DNA of 45,000 nucleotides from Prorocentrum cordatum (GCA_963575745.1 CAUYUJ010012169.1:40001-85000), one strand, 5' to 3'; counted from the first letter of the stretch, positions 19,747 through 30,745 are shown. The notes: generated from the letters alone by a model not told the origin. Made by a program: numbers and translations.

Positions 19747-20056
19747 GGACGAACGACGTTTACGTCGACATCCTGTATGGGGGATTTCACGTACCGCCAG
19801 GGAAGAATACACTGTGCCACTTCGCGTGCACGGGGACGGTGCAGAATTCCTGTGCTGTGATTCCTTGACGTCGATATCAATGACTGGATTGTTAGCAGTA
19901 GGTAAAACTAAACAGTTGACGCTGCACTTAGTGTCGTTCCCGTTAAGCATTTCAGCGAAACAACGGCAACATGGGGAAGACACCTGGACAGAGATATGGA
20001 AAATCCTTCGGTGGTCCTTCGATGCCCTGGCAGCGGGCAAGCATCCTAGGCGCGAT
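19747..20056 (+). CDS. Transposase-like gene, exon 2
   Basis: After ATATCTCAG it reads DERRLRRHPVWGISRTAREE, then YTVPLRVHGDGAEFLCCDSL, with an H-G-D motif that could hold a catalytic Asp. It ends WTEIWKILRWSFDALAAGKH. Joining it to exon 1 removes a ~119-bp intron and avoids the stops in the other frames. The 3' border is uncertain, just before a TAA at 20057-20059. Confidence 0.55.
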
Positions 20057-20739
20057 TAAGAGGCTACGCCATGTTCCCAAACTACCCAACCCAGACTGCT
20101 GTGCGTTTCCTTATTATTCCCTGCTCCACCCATCCCCTCTCCCATCCGCGCCCTTCCGCACCCCTCCCACCGACCCCGTCCCTCTGACCGATCCCTCCGA
20201 TCCCTCCCTCCGTCCCCCTCCCACCGAACCCTCTGAGGGCCCTAGGACATGGCCCAAGTGGGCCTCAAGACGGCTCCCAGATGCCCCCATCAGGAGTGCG
20301 CCAAAGGCGCCCCCAAGGGTCAGTCGAACACCCGCCCTTGCTGTTGGGCCACATTGGTGGCCTCTTGGGGCCGTATTGGGGCCCTCTTGGGTTTCCGTTT
20401 GTGCCCCCGTTCCATCCTCCCACTCCCTGTCCATATCCCAATTTGTTCGTGCCCACGCTCGCGATCGCCGCCTCCGTGCCCGTTGGTTGTCGCCGCCTCC
20501 GTGCCCGTCGGCTGTCGCATGCGATGCGAACGAGACATGGGAGGTGCCGCGCGTGGGGGCGAGGCAGGGAGGCATGAGAGGTCGGCGTGGCTTGATGTAT
20601 TGATGTGGCGGGTTGGGGGCAGAAGTGCGTTGGTGAACGTCGGCGCGGTCGGCGGCCACGGGCTCACGGCCTGGGTTGCCCCCAACGGAGGGGGTTCTCT
20701 TCGCGGGAAGAGTGGTGGACTTGCATCTCCTCAAATGAG
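20057..20739. repeat. Intron 2 of the transposase-like gene with GGCC-rich insert
   Basis: About 680 bp between exons 2 and 3. The middle (about 20240-20400) has GGCCCTCTTGGGG-type degenerate repeats like those in the ~0.9 kb element. A tandem duplication of CGCCGCCTCCGTGCCCGT occurs at about 20465-20515. No exon recognised within. Confidence 0.5.
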
Positions 20740-21764
20740 GGGAAGCGGATTGGAATGGCAATGCTTTGGACCCAGACCGCGCTGCTCTCGCAGGCACTTA
20801 CCTTTGCGAGTCGTCCCGCCCCTTTCGCGCGTTCATTCATTCAGTTTTGGGTGATCTCGAATTCTTTTCGTCATTGGGAATGCCAGCCCCTGGGTCCGAC
20901 GAGTTTTGCTGGATCTGCACCGCCAACAAGTCTACGAATCCGTGGAATGACTTTTCGAATGGAGCCGCGGACCCCAACCACTGGAGCAGACGCGAGAAAG
21001 TCTACGCGTGCGACCACCCCTTGTTTAAAATATGGGGCGTTACGGCTGACACGTTGGCGATCGACGCCATGCATACGGTCGATCTGGGAGTCTGTGGGTC
21101 TGCGGTTGCCAGTCTATTCTATGAGATTATTTATGAACACATGCATGGTCGCATCGCCGACAGGGTATCCAGACTGTGGGCCCGCATACAAGAAATATAC
21201 GACGAGCAGAACTTACCACATAGACTATCCAACTTTAAGTTATCGATGTTCCTTAAGGACAAGGACTCTCCCCACGGGGACTACCCAGTATTGGCCCACA
21301 GTATCAAGGCCGCGGAGGCCAGAACCTTAGGGCGGGTAGGATTGTTTTTGGCGAAGGACTGGGAGATTGCAGGAGATGTGCGCACCAGGACTAGGAGTTT
21401 GTTGTTCAAGAACCTGGTGCGCTTTTACGACGTCGTATCTCAGGGAGAGATGTTCCTGTCGCAGGACGAGTGCGACCGATTGACGCGCGCAGTCGACGGA
21501 TTCTTGGCGTGCTACCAGTCTCTTGCCAGAGGGGCTGTCGATAGGGTGCCCCCCAAACTGACGTGGAGTTGCGTGAACAAGCATCATTTTTTCCATCACA
21601 TGGCACGCCAGACTCCTGTTAACCCGAGGTTCGTCTGGTGCTATCAGCCAGAAGACTGGCAGCGCTTCATCACTACGTGCGCGGCTGGCTGTGCAATGGG
21701 GACCAGCATATACTCAGTGTCGTTAAAAGTTTGCGAGCGCGTTCGGCTCGGTCGACAGTTATAG
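20740..21764 (+). CDS. Transposase-like gene, exon 3 (C-terminal domain)
   Basis: Follows CAAATGAG, reads GEADWNGNALDPDRAALAGT and stays open for about 340 codons to TAG. Features in order: GDLEFFSSLGM; a CWIC zinc-knuckle-like CxxC; GVTADTLAIDAMHTVDLGVC, in which the D-x-M-H motif resembles DDE-type transposase signatures of KDZ/Plavaka-like families; and a C-terminal NPRFVWCYQPEDWQRFITTC block, recalled from dinoflagellate multicopy genes. Assignment to a named superfamily is tentative. No terminal inverted repeats were found. Confidence 0.6.
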
Positions 21765-21789
21765 ACTGGTGTCGCACCCACCTAATTCC

Positions 21790-22080
21790 ACCTAGTAAAA
21801 ACAATAATACATATGATAATAATAGTGATGATGCTGATACATGATGATGATGATGAGGAGGAGGAGGAGGCTGGTGATGAGTATGACGAAGCTGATGGCG
21901 GTGGTGATGGCCATGATGATTATGGTGATGATGGTGATGAGGATGAGGACGATGATGAGGAGGGGGATGAGGAGGGGGAGTAGGAGGAGGAGGGGAGGAG
22001 GGGGGATGTGGGGGAGGAGGAGGAGGATGAGGAGGAGGAGGAGGGGCAAGAGGAGAGGGCGGAGGATGGGGGGAGGGCAA
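21790..22080. repeat. GAT then GGA microsatellites
   Basis: AATAAT, GATGAT and GAGGAGGAG tracts directly downstream of the transposase-like gene. The Met/Arg-rich and Leu/Pro-rich ORFs over it are artefacts. Confidence 0.85.
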
Positions 22081-22520
22081 CGATCGGGTCGCGGCATGGT
22101 TGCCCCCCGATGGGGTTGCGGATTTGCAGTATTGCCGCGGGTGCGTCGAGTAGCAGGGGGCCCAGGCCCAACCACTCGTGCAGGCGCGGTCCAGCCTCTC
22201 CCTCCCCCTCCCAGGTACCTACCCTTCGAGGTCGACCACGCTGTTTCCACCCATAGCCCTCTGTGTCATCATTGTATCCGCCCTCTCCCCCTCCCCCCTA
22301 CCCTTCCGCACTCCCCCCCCTTCCTCCCACCTCGCTCCCCATGCAAATCCCTCCCTCATCGTTCGCCTCCTTCTCCATCTAGTACGTGTCTGCGCGAGTG
22401 TTTGGGCCTGGGCTGGGCGTATCAGCCCGTTCCCCCCCCCTCTCCCATGCTCGAGAATCGAGTCATCAGCCCTCCCGCTTAACCCAGCCCACTCCTTCCA
22501 GAATTCTCCATCTCTGACCA
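22081..22520. other. Unassigned sequence, pyrimidine-rich
   Basis: CCCTCCC-rich, with no splice-bounded exon I would defend. Nothing further seen. Confidence 0.35.
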
Positions 22521-22522
22521 CG

Positions 22523-22678
22523 ATCTGACAATGGTCTGACGTCAGACTATTGTCATATATCTGACAATGCTCTGACGTCATACCATTGTCAGACATTGCC
22601 AAATCTGACAATGGTCTAACGTCAGACTATTGTCATATATCTGACAATGGTCTGACGTCAGACCATTGTCAGATCGTG
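22523..22678. repeat. Palindrome cluster 4 (four hairpins)
   Basis: Four consecutive ~36-bp palindromes of the form CTGACAATGG-TCTGACGTCAGA-CCATTGTCAG. Some arms are decayed by single substitutions; the fourth (about 22638-22675) is nearly perfect. Spacers are AT-rich (TATAT). Confidence 0.9.
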
Positions 22679-22739
22679 TGCTTCTCATGAAGCGTCCCAA
22701 CAAGCTGATTGAGGTTGTCTCCCTCTCCATGTTCATATA

Positions 22740-23200
22740 TAGAGATCTCTCTCTCTCACTCTCTCTCTCTCTCGTGCCCGCTCTTGCTCGCCCACTTCTG
22801 CCGCTGCTGCCCGCCCAGCTGCCGCCGAGAGCGGAACAGCGTTCCCGCTGCGCGGGAGGCCTCGAAAAAGGTCGCCCCCATCGCGCAATGGCTGGGAGGA
22901 TGATGATAAGGATGGGGAGAGGATGGTGATGATGCTGATGATAATGACGATGATGATGATGATGATGATGAGGATGAGGATGATGATGGTGATGATAACG
23001 ATCAGGATAACGATCATGATAATGATGATGAGGAGGAGGAGGAGGTGGAGGAACACGATGAGGAGGATGATAAAAAGGAACGGGAGAATATAGGAGAAAT
23101 GAGGATGAGGAATATGACGAGGAGGGTGTGTTGCAGCATTTCGTATATATTGTTGCAGCGATCGTATTCGTCATTATCGTCCTCGTCCTTTGCATTTTCG
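22740..23200. repeat. CT, GAT and GGA microsatellites
   Basis: CTCTCT near 22745-22775, a non-repetitive patch to 22900, then GATGATG/GATAATGAT to 23040 and GAGGAG/GAGGATG to 23130. No gene recognised. Confidence 0.75.
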
Positions 23201-23211
23201 TGAAAAAAATC

Positions 23212-23249
23212 GATCTGACAATGATCTGACGTCAGATCATTGTCAGATC
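23212..23249. repeat. Perfect 38-bp palindrome (family unit 5)
   Basis: GATCTGACAATGATCTGAC is followed directly by its exact reverse complement, with TGACGTCA at the centre. The cleanest member of the dispersed palindrome family. Confidence 0.95.
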
Positions 23250-23600
23250 GCGGTCGGTCGCGGTCGGTAACGGTTCGGTCGCGGGTCGGTCGCGGAGCGG
23301 TCGCGGGTCGGTCGCGGGGTCGGTAACGGTTACCGATTTTGGGGGCCCATCGGTCGCGACCGTTCGTACCTGGAAAAAGTCGGGAATCAATGATCTGGGG
23401 GGGGCTGAATTGCATCGGGGGGGGACTTGAACTGGGCCCCCCCCCTCAAGGTGGAGGGGGGCTTTGAATTGCCCCGCCACCCTGAGTTGCACGGGGAGGG
23501 GGGGGGTCCGAACCGAGGGGGGGGCGCCCTCCCTTCTCCCCGTGGCTCCCCTTGAGACCTGCAAGGGGGGGGGTCGAACCAGCTCCCCCCCATCCTTCGC
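23250..23600. repeat. GGTCGCG array plus G-run element, copy 2
   Basis: CGGTCGCGGGT-type repeats (23250-23320), then GGTAACGGTTACCG, then AATCAATGATCTGGG, then G/C homopolymer runs with TTGAATTGC and GTCGAACC spacers. Read in reverse, the same order appears at 1250 to 800. Confidence 0.75.
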
Positions 23601-23604
23601 CAAT

Positions 23605-23686
23605 GGCAAACGACGACGACGCCGACGACGCCGACGACGTCGAAAATGACGACGACGACTACGACGACGACGACGACGATACCGTT

Positions 23687-23733
<47 letters not shown>

Positions 23734-23745
23734 CGATGGAGTACG
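23605..23745. repeat. GAC triplet microsatellite
   Basis: GACGACGAC with few interruptions. Poly-Asp and poly-Arg frames are artefacts. Confidence 0.9.
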
Positions 23746-23774
23746 AACCGATGGTCTTCAGCTGCTACGGCCGC

Positions 23775-24490
23775 CTCGAAACAAAAAGTTAGGTCAGGAT
23801 AGTGTAAGAGTAGAATAGGGTAGAGTAGGTCACGATAGATTGGACTAGGGAAGATTGTATATTTAAGTCGGGTATGCTAGTGCAGCATCGAGTAGAGGAA
23901 AGTGGAGTAATTATACTAGGACTAAAGTAGAGCGGAGAATACTCGAGTAGTGTAGATTAGGTGAGGGCAGGTTAGGGTAGGATATAATAGAAAGGTAGAG
24001 TAAAGTCGGATACCATAGAGTAGAGCAGAGTGTACTAGACGATATACTAGGCGAGACCAGTGTTTATTAGAGTAGATTCGTGTAGCTTGGAGTAGGTTAG
24101 CTCAGGGTAGGGCAGGGTCGAGCATAGTAGGGTAGAGTAGGGCCGAATTCAGAAGAGCAGAATCGCTGATGGAGTAGAATTAGACATAGTATGATAAAAT
24201 GGGTAGAATAGAACAGGGCCTGGTATTTCAGAGTAGGGCAGAGAAGAATGGGAAAAGAGTAGAGTAGAGCGGGAGTACTGAGTAGGAATAGAAGCATAAT
24301 CGAGCAGAGTAGACTCGAGTATGATCGAGTATATTCGGGTAGGGGCGGGTATAGTAGAGTCGCGCAGAGCGTTTTACATATAAGAAACGTAATGTAGGTG
24401 ATCGAGTAGAGTAGGCTCTTATAGCGTGGAGTAGGGTAGAGTAGAAGAGAGGAGACTAGGGGTAGAACAGAGTGGAGTAGAGTCCACACC
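23775..24490. repeat. Degenerate TAGAG/TAGGG pentamer satellite
   Basis: Units such as AGAGTAGAGTAGGGTAG recur at 5- and 10-bp spacing for about 700 bp, strongly purine-rich on the + strand. The ends are more regular than the middle. A short opposite-sense CAGTCC repeat follows to 24550. Confidence 0.75.
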
Positions 24491-24689
24491 AGTCCTGTCC
24501 AGTCTATTCCTCCTGTCCAGTCTACTTCAGTCCACTCCAGTCCGCTTCATGTCAGTCGTCTGACCTATTTGGGATCTTCGCTGGCGGCTTTTTCGAGAGG
24601 CTTGTAGTGGTTATGTTGCGTGTGTAGCCGTCTGTTGTCTGTCGTCGTCGTCGTCATCGTCGTCGTTGCTTTTCTTGCGGTTCAGATGG

Positions 24690-24935
24690 AGGAGGGGGCG
24701 CCCACTTCGAACTCCTTCCTCCTTGCACAGGGGGCTGAGGGGGGTGGTTCGACCCCCCCCCGTGCAATTCAGGGGGGGCGGGGGGGGGGGGAGGGCGGTT
24801 CGAGCCACCCCCCACCCCTGGCACACGTGGGGGGGGGGGCCCGTCCGCCGGTTCGAACCCCGCCCCCTCCTCGGAGAGGGGGGGGAAGGGCGGCTCGGGA
24901 GGCCGCCGTCGGGCTTCCCCCCATGATTCTCAGGG
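24690..24935. repeat. G-run element, copy 3
   Basis: Homopolymer G/C runs separated by ACTTCGAACT, GTTCGACC, GTTCGAGCC and GGTTCGAACCCC. The TTCGAA spacers resemble a tRNA T-loop, but no tRNA fold surrounds them. Confidence 0.7.
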
Positions 24936-24979
24936 CACGCTACATGTTTTTTTGGTTCGGAGGGGGGGGTCGTGTCCAT

Positions 24980-25001
24980 GTGTGTGTATATATATATACA
25001 T

Positions 25002-25054
<53 letters not shown>
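24980..25054. repeat. AT/AC dinucleotide microsatellite
   Basis: TATATACATATA then a pure (TA)n run leading directly into the composite repeat element. The inverted copy also ends in (TA)n. Confidence 0.9.
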
Positions 25055-25055
<1 letters not shown>

Positions 25056-25737
25056 GACCACCCTTCGGGTGATAAGGAGGTTCGGGGGGGGAGGAACCAA
25101 CGTCTCACTCGATCGGTCTCACGATCGATCTCACCATCGATCTCACTATCGGTCTCGCTCGATCGGCCTCACTCGATCAATCTCACAATCGATCTCACTC
25201 GATCTCTTTTATCCGATCGATTTCACAATCGATCTGACTATCGATCTCACAATCGATCTCACTATCGATCTCACTATCGATCTCACAATCGATCTCACAT
25301 TCGGTCTAACTGTCGATCTCACTATCGATATCACAATCGATATCACAATCAACGTCATCATCAGCATCACCAGCACAATCGTCACCAACGTCACCAACAT
25401 CATCATCATCAGCATCATCGGGACACCATCATCATCAACATCATCATCATGACCATCATCATCATCGGGACACCATCATCGTCACCATCATCATCATCAT
25501 CAACACCGTCATCATTGGGGTACCATCATCATCATCATCCTCGGAACACAACCGTCATCATATCATCATCATGATCAGTAACCACAATATCAACATCATC
25601 ACCATCATCGGGACACCATCATCATCATAATCATCATCATTAGCGACATAATCATCAACATCGTCATCATCGGGGAACCATCATCATCGTCACCATCATA
25701 ATCATCACCATCATCATCAACAACACCATCGGGACAC

Positions 25738-25772
<35 letters not shown>

Positions 25773-26234
25773 GCATCAGCATCAGCATCACCATCATTGG
25801 GCCACCATCATCAAAATCATCATCAGCTCCTCATCATCATCCTCATCATCAACATCATCATCATCATCGGGGCACCATCATCGTCATCATCATCAGCATT
25901 ATCATCATCATCGGAACACCATCATCACCATCATCCTGAACAGCATCATCATCAACCTCATCATCATCATCATCGGGACACCATCATCATCATCTTTCTC
26001 ACCATCATCAAATCATATGATGATCATCAACATCATCATGATCATGATCATCATCAGGACACCATCATCATCAGCAACATCCTCAGCATCATCATCATCA
26101 TCATCATCGGGGCACCGTCATCATCACCACCATCACCATCATCATCAGCATCGTCAACATCACCATCATCATCATCATCATCGGGACACCATCATCACCA
26201 CCATCACCATCATCATCATCGTCAATCTCATCAA

Positions 26235-26297
<63 letters not shown>

Positions 26298-26572
26298 TAT
26301 CGGGACACCGACGGGACACCGGCGGGACACCGGCGGGACACCGCGCGCCACCGGCCCCCAAGCGGGACACCGGCGGGACACCGCGGAGCACCGGTTGCCG
26401 GCCGGAACGGAGACTTTTGGTCCGGCCGCGCCTCAGCTACAGGAGATTTATTCCTCGCCCGCCCACGCAGCTTCGCCTCGCCCGCACGCACGGCACGCAC
26501 GAACACGAAACCGAAACCGATTTCCCGGTAGGGGGGCTCTCCGTTCCACTTCGATCTCACCCCCTCACCTCC
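25051..26572 (+). mobile_element. Composite non-coding element, copy 1
   Basis: Reverse-complement partner of 35876-37671. Order: a conserved end (TATACGACCACCC and a CCCTTCGGGTGATAAGG hairpin, then AACCAACGTCTCACTCGATC); a 12-bp array TCTCACAATCGA (to about 25340); a long CAT array punctuated by CGGGACACCATCATCATC (25350-26300); a GGGACACCGGC array (26300-26395); and a conserved ~180-bp unique end finishing at CACCCCCTCACCTCC. No protein is supported. Two independent ends shared by both copies define it as an element rather than random satellites. Confidence 0.8.
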
Positions 26573-26629
26573 GATGTATGTTACTCCAGAGAAGAACCCC
26601 AATCCGTGGATTGCTTGAAAATTAGTAGT

Positions 26630-26850
26630 ATGGATATTGAGATCGATTGTGATATCGGTCGTGAGATCGATGGTGGAATCGATCGAGGACGATTGTAAAA
26701 TCGATCGTGAAACCGATATTGAAGTCGTTTCAATGAGATCGATCGTGAGATCGATAGTGAGATTGCTCGTGCGATTTATAGTGAGATCGATTGTGAGGTC
26801 GATAATGAGATCGATTGTGAGATCGATGGTGAGATCGGAAAGAGCGCGTT
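26630..26850. repeat. GATCGATNGTGA 12-bp array
   Basis: About 17 degenerate units of GATCGATTGTGA. This is the same 12-mer, on the other strand, as the array inside the composite element. It ends at AGAGCGCGTTCTGTGGGCGC and leads into a G-run element. Confidence 0.8.
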
Positions 26851-26869
26851 CTGTGGGCGCATGGAGGTG

Positions 26870-26975
26870 GGGGTGGTTTGGAACCGAACCCCCCCCCCGC
26901 TGGATTGAAGGGGGGAGGGCTTCGAACCCCCTCCCCCTCCCCCCTGCGTCATGGGGGGGGGGGGGGAGCCCTCCC
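26870..26975. repeat. G-run element, copy 4
   Basis: C and G homopolymers with GGAACCGAACC and GGCTTCGAACC spacers, next to the 12-bp array. The same neighbour pair occurs in reverse at 29330-29440. Confidence 0.7.
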
Positions 26976-27119
26976 CACTTCTTCTTACCCCCTCACCTAC
27001 GGCTCCTCTCTCCCTCTCCTCGGGCCGGCGCCTGCGTCGGCGGCGGCTGGCGGCGGTTCTGGGCGGGCCCTGGCGCGTACGGCGGCTGGCGGTGGGGAGC
27101 GTCGACGAGGATGACGTCG

Positions 27120-27965
27120 ACGGCTATGGTGGTGGTGGAGGTTGTGGTGGTAGGTTGTGGTCGTGGTGAAGGTGGTGCTTGTGGCGGTGGTGGTGGTGGT
27201 GGTGGTGGTTGTGGTGGTGGTTGTGTGGTGCTTTGTCGTGGTGGTGGTGGTTGTGGTGGTGGTTTGTGGTGGTGGTGGTGTTGTGGTTCGTGGTGGTGGT
27301 GGTGGGTTGTGGTGGTAGTGGTGGTGGTGGTTGTGGCGGTGGTGGTAGTGGTGTGGTGGGTTGTGGTGGTGGTGGTGGTGGTAATGGTGGTGGGTTGTTG
27401 TGGTGATGGTGGTAGTGGTGGTGTGTTGTTGTGGTGGTGGTGGTGGCTGTGGTGGTGGTGGGGTGGTTTGTGGTGGTTGTGGTGGGTTGTGGTGGTGGTG
27501 GTGGTGGTGGTGGGTTGTGGTGTTTGTGGTGGTGGCGGTGCTGGTGCTGGTGGTGGTGCTGCTGCTGGTGGTGGGTGGTGGGTGGTGGTGGTGGTGTTGG
27601 CGGTGGTGGTTGTGCTGGTGGTGTGGTGGGATGTGGCGGGTTGTGGTGGGTTGTGGTGGTCGTGGTGTTGGTGGTGGCGGTTTGTGGTGGCGTGTTGTGG
27701 CGGTGGTGTGGTGGTCTGTGGTGGGGTTGGTGGGTTGTGGTGGTGGTGGGTTGTGGTAGTGGTGGTGGTGTTGGTGGTGTGGTGGTTTGCGGTTGTGGTG
27801 CTGGTGGTTATGGTGGGATGTGGTGGGTTGTGGTGGGTTGTGGTGGTCGCGGTGTTGGTGGTGGCGGTGGTAAGTTATGGTGGTAGGTTGTGGTGGACGT
27901 CGAAGACGTCGACGTCGACGTGGTAGGTTGTGGTGGTGGTGGAGGTGGTGGTTGTGGCGGTGGTA
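27120..27965. repeat. TGG/TGT microsatellite, part 1
   Basis: GGTGGTGGTTGTGGT and GTGGGTTGTGG units for about 840 bp, G-rich on the + strand. A 429-codon Trp/Val/Gly ORF running from 26637 through this array is an artefact. Confidence 0.9.
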
Positions 27966-28249
27966 CAGTACATCGACAAACTGTTACACCACCTGGCGCG
28001 GACAATAGCGCGCACCGCTTACGTATATGACGCTTGCTTCCCCCCCCCTCCCCCCGATCTTAGTATTGGGTTCGGCCCGGGCGAGTCGAAACAGCTCGGT
28101 GGTGCAACATTCAGTCGAGAGCCCCCGGCGGAGCCCAAAGGCTCTTCGCTATGCACCCAATATCAAGATTGGGGGGAGGGGGGGAGGAGCAATGCAGTAT
28201 ACGTGCCAAGGCGCGGCAAAAAGTGGTGCAACCTTTTGCCGATGTACAG
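27966..28249. other. Unique island inside the TGG array
   Basis: A non-repetitive 280-bp segment with C-run and mixed sequence. No frame is convincingly coding. It may be an insertion that split one array. Confidence 0.5.
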
Positions 28250-28850
28250 TAGTGGTGGCGGTGGTGGTGGTGGCTGTGTGGTGGTTTGTGGTGGTGGTGG
28301 TGGTGGTTGTGGTGGTTGTGGTGGTTCGTGGTGGTGGTGCCGGTGTGAAATTTGCGGTGGTGGTGGTGGTGGGCCGTGGTGGTCGTGGTGGTTGTGGCGG
28401 TGGTGGTGGTGGTGGTGTGGTGGATTGTGGTGGTTGCGGTAGTAGTGGTGGCGGGTTGCTATTGTAGTGGTGGTGGTGGGTTGTGGTGGTGGGTTGTGGT
28501 GGGCTGTGGCAGTGGTGGTGGTTGTGCGGTGGTTTGTAGTGGTGGTGGGCTGTGGTGGTGGTGGTGGTGGTGGTAGTGGTGGTGGCGGTGGTGGGGGTGA
28601 TGGTGGTGTGGTGATTTGTGGTGGTGATGGTGGTGGTTGTGGTGGGTTGTGGTGGGTTGAGGTGGGTTGTGGTGGGTTGTGGTGGGTTGTGGTGGGTTGT
28701 TATGGTTGTTATGGTTGTGGTGTTGGTGGAGGTCGTGTAGTGGTTTGTGGTGGTGCTGGTGGTTGTAGTGATGGTGGGTTGTGGTGGTTGTGGTGGTGGT
28801 GGTGGTGGTGGTGTGGTGGTTTGTGGTGGTGGTTGTGGTGGTGTGGCCTT
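28250..28850. repeat. TGG/TGT microsatellite, part 2
   Basis: Same units and strand as part 1, including five consecutive TTGTGGTGGG copies near 28640-28700. Confidence 0.9.
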
Positions 28851-29135
28851 TGGGTCTTCACGCCACCGTGGTTTGGCTTTGGGTCAGAGTTCACATGGAT
28901 GCCTCTTGGGGTCCCGTCAGAGGGGTCTCGGGGGCGCCTGAGGAGCATGTGTGAGGGCTCCTGGGTGCCTCTCGGGCGTCTCCTGGAACTTACTAAGGGC
29001 ACATGGTGGCTTTTGGGGGGCGAGGGATCAATGTAGCGATTTGTATCTTCCCGCTGCGGCTTCTGGGCTCTCTGGAGTCATCGTCGCTGCGTCCCCGTCG
29101 TTGGTGCTGCCGGCCGCCGCCAGCGCAGGCGCCAG
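28851..29135. other. CTTGGGG-type degenerate repeat and unassigned DNA
   Basis: 28890-29020 carries GCCTCTTGGGGTCCC-like units. The rest has no gene that I can support. Confidence 0.4.
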
Positions 29136-29139
29136 CAAC

Positions 29140-29440
29140 GGCACCGAAGGGGGGCCCCCTCCCCCCCCCCCCAGGAAGCCGGAACAGAAACGATTGGGGG
29201 AGTTAGAATATCATACTCTTTTCCTAGGGGGGGCGGGGTGGACACCCCTCCCCTTGGGGAGGGGCGGGGGTTCGGGGGGAGGGAAGTCCCCTGGTTCTGA
29301 TCGACGGCGCCGAATGTTGGGGGGGGGGCGGTTCGAAACCCGCCGCCGAATGTTCCCAAGGCAAGCGCCCGTGAAACGCGCTCTCTCTGAGATCGATAGA
29401 AAAGGTGGGTAATGACATCGATTGTGAGACTGATCGTTAA
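29140..29440. repeat. G-run element, copy 5, with flanking signature
   Basis: G/C homopolymers with GGTTCGAAACC, ending at GCGCCCGTGAAACGCGCTC. The reverse complement of that signature flanks the element near 26840, and a variant lies at 30945. A short ATCGATTGTGAGA repeat follows. Confidence 0.65.
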
Positions 29441-29449
29441 GAGTATCGG

Positions 29450-29890
29450 CCAGGAGCCCGGGAACCTGGAAACCCCGCCGGCCACCGAAATCGTCCCGGA
29501 ACCCGGAACCGGGAACCTGGGAATCTGGAACCGGGAAGCCGGGAACCCGGCCGCCCACCGAAATCGTCCTGGCCATTTCGCCAAATCCTTCAATCTACGC
29601 TACGACCCCTTCAGTGCAAGCACTGTTTTGGGAATATATATGTATATATATGTATATACACATGTGTGCAATATTGCATTGGCGCTTCGCACCATGCACC
29701 TTGGTTCTTGAAGTTTGGTGTGCAGGCGGAATGGCAGGGGGTCGAACCGACAACTTAGCGATATCTCCTTGTTGCCTTTTCCGGTATCGCCGGCATAATT
29801 ATGTTATTCGTTACCTTTCCTCCATGCTTCTTCTTCCTCATATTCGCCCTACCCTGCGTATTCCCCCATCCTCCTCAGCTCTTTTTGCGG
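29450..29890. repeat. CCGGGAACC direct repeats, then unassigned
   Basis: GGGAACCTGGAA and CCACCGAAATCGTCC recur twice within 29450-29570. An AT-rich run lies at 29630-29660. No gene recognised up to 29890. Confidence 0.5.
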
Positions 29891-29894
29891 AGGC

Positions 29895-30745
29895 TCCTCC
29901 TTTGAGAGCCTCTGGGGGCCTCGCAGAAGTTGTTCCGGCTTTTTTAAGGCCTTCTGAAGGCCTCCTGGGCGTCTTCTGGGGGCCTCTGGGGGCTTCTTCG
30001 AGCCACCCTGTCTCCAACCGCGGTCTCTGAATGCTTGGAGGGCCCCAGACACTCAGGAAATCTTCGATCATCGAACTTCGAATCTAGATCCATTGCCTGT
30101 CTCTCTCGATCGAGGAATTTAAACCTCGAGTCTCAAACGTGGAACCAATATCGTCGGGTCAGTTCGATGTACTTCGTAGGAGAACGCCGTCTGGGCGTTT
30201 TTGGGGCTCTGTTGGGCCGTCCTGGGGCCTTCTTGGGCCGTCCTGGGGCCTTCTTGGGCCGTCTTGGGGAGTTGGGGCCCTCCAGAGGTCTTCTGAAGCC
30301 ATCTAGGGCCCGCATGGGGGCCTCCAGTAGCCTTCTTGGGGGTCTCCCGTGGCTTTCGTGGGTCTCTCTTGGGAGCCTTCTGGGGGCATCTTGGGCTTCT
30401 TGTGGGCAGTCTCAGGGCTCTCTGGGGCAGTCTTGGGGCTGTTGGGCCGTCTTCAAACCCTCTGGGGGGCTTCTTGGGCCGTCTTGGGGCGATCTCGGGG
30501 GCCCATCGGGCCGTCTTGGACGCTGCGAAAACCAAAAAACCGGACACGCCAAGAATATACATCTTCTCACGGGAATGGGACGATTTTTGCTTCTTCGGGG
30601 CTCTCTTCACGGCCTCTTGGGGCGTCTTGGGGGCCTCTTGGGCCGTCTTCAGGGTTCCTCTTCGAGCGCTCTTGTGCTGTCTTGGGTCTCTCGTGTGCCT
30701 CTCCGATGACCCCTCTGATCGCCTTGAGTCTGTTCGCAAGGCCCG
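29895..30745 (+). repeat. CTTGGGGCC-family degenerate repeat
   Basis: GGGCCTTCTTGGGCCGTC and GTCTTGGGGC units dominate 30190-30520 and continue to 30700. The same motif on the same strand is found in the ~0.9 kb repeat and near 33600 and 39780. The 205- and 224-codon Gly/Leu/Ser ORFs here are probably artefacts. Confidence 0.65.

Noticed and set aside
22523-22678. Bacterial-type terminators or CRISPR repeats
   Set aside because: The palindromes lack a T-tract and occur in a eukaryotic context. They fit a dispersed hairpin repeat better.
24836-24875. tRNA-like GGTTCGAACC T-loop motif
   Set aside because: No acceptor stem, D arm or anticodon arm surrounds it, and the motif recurs as a spacer in G-run elements.
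26637-27926. 429-codon Trp/Val/Gly-rich + strand ORF
   Set aside because: It reads through a 12-bp array, a G-run block and the TGG array. No part looks like folded protein.
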